Shown piece after piece: positions 37,123 through 44,905 of a stretch of 64,000 bases of DNA. A model generated the notes under the pieces. That model saw nothing but the letters and a program-made list of their open reading frames with translations, was not told the DNA's origin and made no database searches. The first letter of the stretch is position 1. Each line of letters opens with the position of its first letter. Made by a program: the position numbers and the translations under genes. Origin of the DNA: Acetobacter pasteurianus subsp. pasteurianus LMG 1262 = NBRC 106471 (GTDB lineage Bacteria > Pseudomonadota > Alphaproteobacteria > Acetobacterales > Acetobacteraceae); contig NZ_CADO01000002.1 of the NCBI RefSeq assembly GCF_000285275.1, positions 1 through 64,000 on the forward strand. The letters are read 5' to 3'.

Positions 37123-39153
37123 ATGGCATCACAACACTCTCAGCCCCTGCACCGTAATCCGCGCCTGCGCCCTGTAAACAGGATAGCCGTAAATATCCTG
37201 CTGGATGGCGTATTGGCAGCACTTGCCGCACCTCTGGCGCGGTGGCTGGCGGCCCCGCAAGATGGATTGCTGCACCCACTCTGGTTTCTGGCCGGGGGGG
37301 CTATCACGCTGCTTGTCAGTGGGTTGCCGTTCCGTATGCCGCAGCAGTACTGGCGGTTTTCCGGTGTTTCAGATCTTCTGGGCATTGCCGGGGCCTCTAT
37401 TGCAAGTTCCGTCCTGTTTTCGTGCGGGCTTGTAGCGGTGGGCTTTCCGTTACCTAGTCTGACCTTTCCCATTATTTATGCGCTGGTTCTGCTGGTGATG
37501 TTGGGCGGGCTGCGTGTGGGGTATCGTCTGGCACATAGAATAGCCCTCCGCCGTGCCAATTTGCGGCGCGTGGTGCTGATAGGGGCAGATACGGTTGCAG
37601 ATCTGTATTTGCGTGCGCTGGAGCGTAACCCGGAAGCCGGGATTCGTGTTGTCGGGCTTGTGGCCTTGGGCACACATCAAGCAGGCCGACGCATCCATAA
37701 CGTGCCCATTCTGGGGCATGTGGAAGATATCGGAGCTATTTTAGACCGGCTGGCAAAAAACAATGTGCTGCCCGAATCCTTGGTGGTGACTGATCCTTCT
37801 TTCCGCGGCCGTGCCCTGACAAATGTGCTGGATGCTGCGGCAGTGCACGGTATCTCGGTATTGCGCACGCCTGCTTTAACAGATCTTACTCCAGCCGAAC
37901 GTGTGCAGTTGCGGCCCGTCCCGCTGGAAGACCTTCTCAATCGTCCTCAGGTGCCATTGGATCGGGAAGGCATGGAACGGTTGGTGGGCAACCGCACCGT
38001 TCTGGTTACGGGGGCCGGTGGCACCATTGGTTCAGAACTGGTGCGGCAGATTGCTCTGTTAAGCCCAGAGCGGCTTATCCTGCTCGATCATGGCGAGTTC
38101 GAACTCTGGCAGATAGACGTGGAACTGGCAGATTGTGCTCCTCATGTGCCGCGTGAAGTGGTGGTGGCCGATGTGCGGGATGAAGCGCGGCTGGATGAGG
38201 TGATGGCCCGTTTCCGGCCGGAACTGGTGTTTCATGCTGCAGCCCTGAAGCATGTGCCTATTGTGGAGGCAAACCCGGCAGAAGGGTTGCTGACCAATGT
38301 GCATGGTACGCGCGTTGTGGCGGATACGGCATCTCGCCATGGGGCGCAGGCCATGGTGGTGATTTCAACAGACAAGGCGGTAAATCCTTCCAGCCTAATG
38401 GGGGCATCCAAGCGTGCGGCAGAAATGTACTGTCAGGCATTGGATGTGCGTGCCCGTGCATCGGGTAAGCCTGATGCCATGCGGTGTGTTACCGTGCGCT
38501 TTGGCAATGTACTGGGGTCCACAGGTTCTGTTGTGCCTCTGTTCCGCCGGCAGCTAGAACGAGGCGGCCCGCTGACAGTCACACACCCGGAAATGCGCCG
38601 ATATTTCATGACAGTGCCAGAAGCCGTGGGGCTTGTGCTGCAAGCCAGCGTGCGGGGCATGCGCCACACCGAGGGGTCTGGCACTGATGATCTGCTGCGG
38701 CACGGTGGTATTTTTGTGCTGGATATGGGCGAACCCGTTCGTATTGTAGATTTGGCCCGGCAGATGATCCGTATGGCCGGTTTGCGCCCCGATGAAGATG
38801 TAACCATCCGTTTTACGGGCCTAAGGCCCGGTGAAAAACTGTATGAAGAACTGTTCCATGGTCGGGAAGCCCCTGTACCAACCGATGAACCCGGTTTGCT
38901 AATGGCCACCCCTCGGTTGGTTGATCTGGAGCAGATACGCCAGGCGGTGGACCAGATTACGGCCTATGCGCGAGAAGGTGATGTGCAGGCTGCTTTGCGT
39001 ATTCTGGCATTGCTGGTGCCGGAATTCGATCATAACCCAGCAGGAGAGGTGCGTGCCCTGGCGCCGGAATCTGCGGCGTCTGGTGCTATGGCTGCGGGTG
39101 TTGTACACAGCGGACAGGCGCAGGCCGATGGCAATGAGCAGGTGGCATTATGA
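37123..39153 (+). CDS. Membrane-anchored UDP-sugar 4,6-dehydratase (PglF/WbpM/CapD family)
   Basis: 676 residues from ATG 37123. GTG 37099 is an alternative. Four N-terminal membrane helices (about 15-130) are followed by a first Rossmann-like domain (VLIGADTVADLYLRALE) and then the catalytic SDR domain with TGAGGTIG at about 296-303. The active site reads STDKAVNPSSLMGASKRAAE, where Met replaces the usual SDR Tyr before GASK. This is the known form in UDP-GlcNAc 4,6-dehydratases of this class. The product, a UDP-4-keto-6-deoxy sugar, is the natural substrate for the aminotransferase that follows with a 4-base overlap. Confidence 0.93.
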   Translation: MASQHSQPLHRNPRLRPVNRIAVNILLDGVLAALAAPLARWLAAPQDGLLHPLWFLAGGAITLLVSGLPFRMPQQYWRFSGVSDLLGIAGASIASSVLFSCGLVAVGFPLPSLTFPIIYALVLLVMLGGLRVGYRLAHRIALRRANLRRVVLIGADTVADLYLRALERNPEAGIRVVGLVALGTHQAGRRIHNVPILGHVEDIGAILDRLAKNNVLPESLVVTDPSFRGRALTNVLDAAAVHGISVLRTPALTDLTPAERVQLRPVPLEDLLNRPQVPLDREGMERLVGNRTVLVTGAGGTIGSELVRQIALLSPERLILLDHGEFELWQIDVELADCAPHVPREVVVADVRDEARLDEVMARFRPELVFHAAALKHVPIVEANPAEGLLTNVHGTRVVADTASRHGAQAMVVISTDKAVNPSSLMGASKRAAEMYCQALDVRARASGKPDAMRCVTVRFGNVLGSTGSVVPLFRRQLERGGPLTVTHPEMRRYFMTVPEAVGLVLQASVRGMRHTEGSGTDDLLRHGGIFVLDMGEPVRIVDLARQMIRMAGLRPDEDVTIRFTGLRPGEKLYEELFHGREAPVPTDEPGLLMATPRLVDLEQIRQAVDQITAYAREGDVQAALRILALLVPEFDHNPAGEVRALAPESAASGAMAAGVVHSGQAQADGNEQVAL

Positions 39154-40286
39154 ACAGTTCACAAAACAGGCCTATCGCTTTTCTTGATCTCGCAGCCCAG
39201 CAAAAACGGCTGGAACCCGCATTGCGGCAGCGGCTGGAGGCTGTTCTGGCGCATTGTCGCTTTGTAATGGGGCCAGAAGTTCTGGAGCTGGAACAGCGTT
39301 TGGCCCAGTGGTGCGGTGCGCGGGAATGCGTGGGTGTTTCCTCCGGCACAGATGCCTTGCAGATTGTGATGATGGGGGAACAGATTGGCCGGGGTGATGC
39401 CGTGTTCCTGCCAGCGTTTACCTATACCGCCACGGCAGAAGTGCCTTTAGTGCTGGGTGCCACGCCTGTTTTTGTGGATGTTGACCCAAACACTTTCCAG
39501 ATTGACCCAGAGCATCTGCGCAGCCGTATTCGTGCTGTGCGAGAAGCAGGTAAACTGAAGCCACGTGCCATTGTTGGGGTGGATCTGTTCGGCCAACCTG
39601 CACCGTGGGCAGATTTACGCGCCATTGCGCAGGAAGAAGACCTTTTTCTGTTGGCAGATTGCGCACAGTCCTTTGGAGCAAAGTTGAACGGTGCGCCTTT
39701 GGGGCGGGAAGCCACGGCAACCACGCTCTCCTTCTTTCCTTCCAAGCCCTTGGGGGGGTACGGAGATGGCGGCGCTATTCTCACGGATGACCCGGAACGC
39801 GCAGCTCTCTACCGCTCCCTACGCACGCACGGTGAAGGCACAACCCGGTATGAGGTTTTGCGCACCGGTATGAACGGGCGCTTGGATACCCTGCAAGCCG
39901 CTGTGCTGCTGGCCAAGCTGGATGATTTTGCACGAGAACTGACGCGGCGTGAGGAAATTGCCTGCCAGTACGACGCAGGCCTGAAAGATGTGGTACAGGT
40001 GCCTGCGCGTGTGCCAGACAGCCAGAGCGCATGGGCCATTTATTCCGTGTTGCTGAAAAACAGTGCCGAGCGTGAGCAGATGCAGGCCCGCCTGAAAGAG
40101 CAGGGTGTGCCTTCAGCCATTTATTATCCGCTGCCGCTGCATAAACAGCCAGCTTACCGTGATCATCATGACGGTACGGCGTTGCCTGTTTCTGAAGATC
40201 TGGCACAGCGGATTTTGGCACTGCCAATCCACCCGGAACTGACTGATGAAGAAGTGGCCCGCGTTATTGCAGCGGTGCGCGGGTAA
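39150..40286 (+). CDS. DegT/DnrJ/EryC1/StrS-family sugar aminotransferase
   Basis: 378 residues, start ATG overlapping the stop of the dehydratase gene (ATGA). PLP-dependent fold type I: SSGTDAL at 65-70 for phosphate binding, PAFTYTATAEVP, DCAQSFGA with the Asp that contacts the PLP nitrogen, and the Schiff-base Lys199 in FFPSKPLGGYGDGG. It should aminate the 4-keto group made by its neighbour, giving a UDP-4-amino-4,6-dideoxy sugar for a cell-surface glycan. No acetyltransferase of the PglD type is adjacent. Confidence 0.93.
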   Translation: MNSSQNRPIAFLDLAAQQKRLEPALRQRLEAVLAHCRFVMGPEVLELEQRLAQWCGARECVGVSSGTDALQIVMMGEQIGRGDAVFLPAFTYTATAEVPLVLGATPVFVDVDPNTFQIDPEHLRSRIRAVREAGKLKPRAIVGVDLFGQPAPWADLRAIAQEEDLFLLADCAQSFGAKLNGAPLGREATATTLSFFPSKPLGGYGDGGAILTDDPERAALYRSLRTHGEGTTRYEVLRTGMNGRLDTLQAAVLLAKLDDFARELTRREEIACQYDAGLKDVVQVPARVPDSQSAWAIYSVLLKNSAEREQMQARLKEQGVPSAIYYPLPLHKQPAYRDHHDGTALPVSEDLAQRILALPIHPELTDEEVARVIAAVRG

Positions 40287-40302
40287 GAGAAAGATACAGA
40301 TA

Positions 40303-40767
40303 ATGCGGAAAGAGACGGCGTTTATTATTGGCTTTTTTATTTTTACGCTCAGTACGGCAGCGCTGATCTGGAAAGTGGCTCTGCCTAACCTGAAGCCGGT
40401 TTCCTTTCCGCAAGTGGCCAGCGGCACTTTGGATGTTGGCCCCATGCACCGCACGCGCGCCCTAAGCCCGGATGAAGTAAAAGCGGTGAATGACTGGTTT
40501 AAGGATAACAAAGGTGGCTGGGGGCCGTTAACACGTACGCCGCCATCATCGGGCGATGCCCGCATGGTGCTGAACGATGCCCAAGGCAAGGAAGCTCTGG
40601 TGCTTACGCTTTGGACAGGTATCAGTGCCGCAGATTGGAACTCTACCGTATTTGTTGAAAACCCGGATGGATCTCAGGTCCATTACAGGTCATTTTCCAA
40701 TAAGGAGTTTGCGCCTTTGCGGATGATGGTTGACCGTTACCCCTATAAACGGTCCAGCTTTCCCTGA
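40303..40767 (+). CDS. Small single-span membrane protein of unknown function
   Basis: 154 residues from ATG 40303, 16 bases after the aminotransferase stop, so probably cotranscribed. One N-terminal membrane segment (TAFIIGFFIFTLSTAALIW, about 5-24) and a soluble, probably periplasmic domain of 125 residues with LSPDEVKAVNDWFKDNKGGWGPL and VLTLWTGISAADWNSTVFV. I see no catalytic motif or cysteine. The position suggests a link to the glycan genes, but that is inference only. The longer frame from 40246 overlaps the aminotransferase and is not used. Confidence 0.75.
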   Translation: MRKETAFIIGFFIFTLSTAALIWKVALPNLKPVSFPQVASGTLDVGPMHRTRALSPDEVKAVNDWFKDNKGGWGPLTRTPPSSGDARMVLNDAQGKEALVLTLWTGISAADWNSTVFVENPDGSQVHYRSFSNKEFAPLRMMVDRYPYKRSSFP

Positions 40768-40794
40768 TTTTTAAAAGCGTATAGCGCCATAAAA

Positions 40795-40833
40795 GCAAAA
40801 CCCCTTCCATCAACATGATGGAAGGGGTTTTGC
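40795..40833. terminator. Bidirectional terminator between the glycan genes and the dihydroorotase-like gene
   Basis: Perfect 17-base stem GCAAAACCCCTTCCATC / GATGGAAGGGGTTTTGC around AACAT. Each strand has a short T-run at the end of the stem, and it separates convergent genes. Confidence 0.9.
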
Positions 40834-40860
40834 TATGCGCTGAATGGCTGCGCCGGAGGG

Positions 40861-42225
40861 TTAGCCAGCAGGCCTGTCTGTGGCATCAAAACGGAAAGGC
40901 TTGCCAATGGCTTTGTCTGCCAATGTACCTTCCCACATTACCTGATTACCGCGGATAATGGTACCAATAGGGCGGCCTGTAATGGTGTTTCCTGTAAAGG
41001 GAGACCACCCGCAACGTGAGGCCAACCATTCTTCCTTGATCGTCCATTGGGCTTTCAGATCCACAATTGTGAAGTCTGCATCATACCCAACGGCAATGCG
41101 GCCTTTACGCACCAAGCCAAACAGACGCTGTGGGCCAGCGGATGTTAAATCCACCAAGCGGCGCAGTGTTAGCCGGTGGTGCGCAACATGGTTGAGCATC
41201 AGGGGCAGAAGCGTTTGCACGCCCGGCATACCGGAGGGCGAGGCCGGATAGGTGCGGGCCTTGGCTTCCTTGCTATGGGGCGCGTGGTCAGACCCAATCA
41301 CATCTGGCAAGCCTTGGGATACCCAATGCCACAGACCATCACGGTGCGCACCAGAACGGATAGGCGGGTTCATCTGTGCGAAGGTGCCTAGGCGAGGGTA
41401 GGCTTCTTCCCCGGCTAGTGTCAGATGTTGTGGGGTGAGTTCACAGCTTGCCACATCGCGGTGCTGTGCAATCAGGGCCAGTTCTGCGGGAGTGGTGATG
41501 TGCAGCACATGCACGCGCCGCCCGGTTTTGCGGGCCAGATGCAGCACACGCGTGGTGGCGCGCAGGGCTGTTTCATCATCCCGCCAAACGGGGTGGGAGG
41601 ATGGATCACCCTCAATCCGTTCTCCCATCCGTTCTTTCAGGCGGGTTTCATCTTCAGCATGAATGGCCACGCGGCGCTGGCCAGATTTCAGCACGCGCTC
41701 CAGCATACTGTCTTCTGAAACCAGCAGACTGCCGGTGGAAGAGCCCATGAACACCTTGATACCAGCGGTACCCGGTAGTTTTTCCAGTTCACCGCATTGG
41801 TCGGCGTTATCAACCGTGGCGCCTACGTAAAAGGCATGTTCGCACCACATGCGGCCTTTGGCACGCGCCAGTTTGTCTGCCACCGCTTCTGGCGTAGAGG
41901 TGGTAGGTTTGGTGTTGGGCATTTCAAACACACCCGTTACCCCACCCAGTACGGCGGCACGACTGCCGGATTCGAGGTTTTCGTTTTCCTCGGCACCTGG
42001 TTCACGGAAATGAACCTGCGTATCTATAACACCCGGCAGAATGGTCAGGCCTGTGCAGTCTATGGTGCGGGCCGCGTCAGCTTGCCCACCAATAGCGGCA
42101 ATAGTGCCATCTTTTACGTAAACTGTGGTTTCCACTGTGCCATCAGGCAGCACAACGGAACCACCTTTCAGTGCCAGATCAAAGGGGCCGTGCTGGTCGC
42201 CAATAAAAAGGGCAGAAGGTGCCAT
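40861..42225 (-). CDS. Dihydroorotase-family amidohydrolase with an altered metal motif
   Basis: 454 residues, with AAGGA ten bases before the ATG. The fold is the class I dihydroorotase/hydantoinase type: an N-terminal beta-sandwich, then D68-T-Q70-V-H72-FREPG where the family normally has DxHxH, EMPNTKP, K157 in KVFMGSSTG (candidate carboxylated Lys), H189 in VAIHAEDE, H242 in VLHITT, and D313 in GSDHAPH. All metal ligands except the first His are kept. A QxH version is, as I recall, also seen in a dihydroorotase subgroup of other phyla, so it may still be active in pyrimidine synthesis. It lies 6 bases after gor, an unusual partner. Confidence 0.85.
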   Translation of the reverse strand: MAPSALFIGDQHGPFDLALKGGSVVLPDGTVETTVYVKDGTIAAIGGQADAARTIDCTGLTILPGVIDTQVHFREPGAEENENLESGSRAAVLGGVTGVFEMPNTKPTTSTPEAVADKLARAKGRMWCEHAFYVGATVDNADQCGELEKLPGTAGIKVFMGSSTGSLLVSEDSMLERVLKSGQRRVAIHAEDETRLKERMGERIEGDPSSHPVWRDDETALRATTRVLHLARKTGRRVHVLHITTPAELALIAQHRDVASCELTPQHLTLAGEEAYPRLGTFAQMNPPIRSGAHRDGLWHWVSQGLPDVIGSDHAPHSKEAKARTYPASPSGMPGVQTLLPLMLNHVAHHRLTLRRLVDLTSAGPQRLFGLVRKGRIAVGYDADFTIVDLKAQWTIKEEWLASRCGWSPFTGNTITGRPIGTIIRGNQVMWEGTLADKAIGKPFRFDATDRPAG

Positions 42226-42231
42226 AGGGAA

Positions 42232-43629
42232 TTATCCTTCAGCTTTTGGGGTTTCCCGTGTGCGGGTACGCATGGTCACCAGCTCTTCAGCCGATGTGGG
42301 GTGAATACCGATTGTGCGGTCAAAATCTGCTTTTGTCAGTTCAGCCGTTACGGCAATGGCCACACCTTGCAGCATTTCTGGTGCGTCATCCCCCAGAATA
42401 TGCACGCCCACAACCTTCTGGCTTTTTTGGTCAACAACCAGCTTCATCACCGTTTTACGAGTGCGGCCGGTCAGGGTGTGCCGCATGGGGGTAAAGCGTG
42501 TGAAATAAATATCCACAACGCCATTCCGGGCGGCTTCTTCCTCTGTCAGCCCGACGGTTGCTAACGGAGGGGAGAAGAAAACAGCCTTGGGAGTTGTAGC
42601 GTAGCACCATTGGCGGGCAGGCCCTTTGCCAAACAGGCGGTCAGCTAGATTATGGCCTTCCGCAATGGCAACGGGGGTAAGGTTGATACGGTCTGTAACA
42701 TCCCCAATGGCGTAAACGCCTGGCTGGGCTGTTTCACTATTTATATCCACCTTGATGCGCCCATTATCTGCGGTGGTAATAGCAGTGTTTTCCAGTCCCA
42801 GTGCGTCAATTTTGGGGCGTCGGCCTGTTGCCATAAACACGCAATCTGTGTGCAGGTGCTGTCCATTATCCAGTGCTACCACAAGGTCTGTGCCTTCTTT
42901 GGTAATAGCGGTGGAACAGGCGTGGCGGTGCTGGGTAATGCCGCGTGCATCAATGGCTTCCGCCATGGCGCTGCGCATTTCTTCATCAAACCCGCGCAAG
43001 GGCAAATCGCGCCGGTAAACCAGATCTACCTTGGAGCCCAAGCCTGCAAAAATACCGGCAAATTCCAGCCCGATATATCCGCTGCCAATAATAACCACCC
43101 GTTTTGGCCGTTGCGGCAGGTGGAAGGCTTCGTCTGATGTAATGGCCAGTTCTGCGCCTGGGATATCAGGCTTTACGGGTGTGGAACCGGTGGCAATAAC
43201 AATGCGTTCTGCCGTAATGGTGCGGGGGTCTTCATCCGGCGCAAGGGGAGAAGGTTCAATGCGGATGGTATGTCCATCTACAAACCGGGCATGGCCGGTG
43301 AGGAGCGTAATACCGGCTTTTTCCAGCATGGAGACATAAATGCCGTTCAGGCGGGTAATTTCCCGATCCTTGGCGGCCATCAGCTTGCCCCAGTCATGCG
43401 TACCGCGAGTAGAGGTCCAGCCAAAGCCGTGGCTGTCATCTACCATATCACCGTATTCACTGGCTTGTACCATAAGCTTTTTGGGCACACAGCCCAAATT
43501 CACACAGGTACCGCCCCAGTGTCGGCTTTCTGCAATGGCAACGCGCGCACCGTGGCTGGCCGCAATGCGTGCGCACCGTACGCCGCCGGAGCCCGCCCCA
43601 ATAACCAAAAGATCAAAATCATAGCTCAT
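42232..43629 (-). CDS. gor: Glutathione-disulfide reductase
   Basis: 465 residues, with AAGGAG eight bases before the ATG. FAD site GAGSGGVR at 11-18; redox disulfide C42-x4-C47 in GGTCVNLGCVPKK; NADP site GSGYIGLEFAGIF followed by basic residues (YRRDLPLRGFDEE) that favour NADPH; FMATGRRPK; and the C-terminal dimer-interface His in TIGIHPTSAEE. It reduces oxidised glutathione in the cytosol. It is encoded 61 bases after the ferredoxin-NADP reductase gene and directly ahead of the dihydroorotase-like gene, so the three may share a transcript. Confidence 0.95.
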   Translation of the reverse strand: MSYDFDLLVIGAGSGGVRCARIAASHGARVAIAESRHWGGTCVNLGCVPKKLMVQASEYGDMVDDSHGFGWTSTRGTHDWGKLMAAKDREITRLNGIYVSMLEKAGITLLTGHARFVDGHTIRIEPSPLAPDEDPRTITAERIVIATGSTPVKPDIPGAELAITSDEAFHLPQRPKRVVIIGSGYIGLEFAGIFAGLGSKVDLVYRRDLPLRGFDEEMRSAMAEAIDARGITQHRHACSTAITKEGTDLVVALDNGQHLHTDCVFMATGRRPKIDALGLENTAITTADNGRIKVDINSETAQPGVYAIGDVTDRINLTPVAIAEGHNLADRLFGKGPARQWCYATTPKAVFFSPPLATVGLTEEEAARNGVVDIYFTRFTPMRHTLTGRTRKTVMKLVVDQKSQKVVGVHILGDDAPEMLQGVAIAVTAELTKADFDRTIGIHPTSAEELVTMRTRTRETPKAEG

Positions 43630-43690
43630 GGGGCGTGCTCCTTTTAATAATGTGTCTTAAGAGGCGGTGTTGGGCATAAAAACGCGTGCC

Positions 43691-44587
43691 TTATCGTTCG
43701 GCAAACGCTTTTTCCACCACGTATGCACCCGGAGTGGACATGTTGCCTTCATCAAACCCACGCGCACGCAGCAGGGCTTCCGTATCAGCCAGCATTTCCG
43801 GGGAACCACAGATCATGACGCGGTCATGTTCTGGATCAAGCTCAGGAATGTTCAGATCCTTGAAGATCTTGCCCGATTCAATCAGCTTGGTGATGCGTTC
43901 TGTTACGGCAAAGTCTTCACGCGTAACGGCTGGGTAGTACAGCAGCTTTTCCTTGATTTCTTCACCAAGGAATTCGTGTTCGGGCAGTTCGTGGCGGATG
44001 TGGTTGGAATATGCCAGTTCGCCAGACAGACGCACGGTGTGTGTCAGAATAACATGGTCATACCGTTCATAGCATTCCGGATCCTTGATCAGGCTCATGA
44101 ACGGGGCCAGCCCTGTGCCAGTGGACAGGAAATACAGGTTACGGCCGGGGCGCAGGTTATCCAGCAACAGCGTGCCGGTTGGTTTGCGGCCGATCAGCAC
44201 CGTATCACCCACTTTTACGTGGCGCAGGCGGGATGTCAGCGGGCCGTTGGGCACAGCAATGGAAAGAAATTCCATTTCATCTGCATAGTTGGGGGATGCA
44301 ATGGAATAGGCACGCAGCAGGGGCTTGCCGTCTACTTCAATCCCGATCATGGCAAACTGGCCGTTTTCAAAGCGCAGGCCGGGGTCACGGGTGGTGGTGA
44401 AGCTGAACAGGCGGTCCGTCCAGTGATGAACGGTCAGAACCTTGGCAGGGTAAAGGTGCCCGTATTCCTTGGTAGGCGAGGCCAGATGCCACACGCCTTC
44501 CTGTCCATCAACAGGCAGCAGGCCGCTGGGCACTTCAGAGGCAGACATCCGTGGCAGGATATCGTTTTCAAGCATGGTTTCAGACAT
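43691..44587 (-). CDS. fpr: Ferredoxin-NADP(+) reductase
   Basis: 298 residues. The FAD domain has the LLRAYSIASPNY motif (RxYS) and LFSFTTTRDPGLRFENGQF. GPLTSRLRHVKVGDTV precedes the NADP domain, with LSTGTGLAPFMSLI, VILTHTVR and MICGSPEML, and the C-terminal YVVEKAFAER. This is the bacterial subclass-I Fpr type. It moves electrons between NADPH and ferredoxin or flavodoxin, plausibly with the FdxA encoded 13 kb away. The N-terminus (about 35 residues before the FAD domain) is longer than in E. coli Fpr. An ATG at codon 5 is also possible. Confidence 0.93.
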   Translation of the reverse strand: MSETMLENDILPRMSASEVPSGLLPVDGQEGVWHLASPTKEYGHLYPAKVLTVHHWTDRLFSFTTTRDPGLRFENGQFAMIGIEVDGKPLLRAYSIASPNYADEMEFLSIAVPNGPLTSRLRHVKVGDTVLIGRKPTGTLLLDNLRPGRNLYFLSTGTGLAPFMSLIKDPECYERYDHVILTHTVRLSGELAYSNHIRHELPEHEFLGEEIKEKLLYYPAVTREDFAVTERITKLIESGKIFKDLNIPELDPEHDRVMICGSPEMLADTEALLRARGFDEGNMSTPGAYVVEKAFAER

Positions 44588-44905
44588 GGACCGCTATGTA
44601 CTCCGCTTGTAGCAGATCAGAACAATGTGCCTTTGCGTAGTAGATACAAAAGCACCGTGAATTTCTTGCTGGCGGCGTTTTTAGAAGGGTGAGGCGTCTA
44701 ATGCCAGTGTAAATTCATCACACAACGTGTTCGCGCAACACGTAACTGGCTGAAAACCGCCCGCCGCTTCTGTCTGCTGGGTAGGTTGGGGGCGCCACAA
44801 TGGCCAAATCGGGCCGTGGGGGCAAGGCAGGTTTCTGATTTATTTTGCATGAAGTATGCCGCCAAGGCATTGTTCCGGCCCGCAGGATGACGCAAGAGAG
44901 AAAGC
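44588..44905. other. Divergent intergenic region with a nested hairpin
   Basis: About 320 bases between fpr (minus) and the second helicase (plus). It holds a compact double stem: GCCAGT/ACTGGC (44703-44708 / 44745-44750) enclosing ACGTGTT-CGCGC-AACACGT (44725-44743). No T-run follows. A short minus-strand frame over this region has no family features. No clear promoter was found. Confidence 0.45.
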
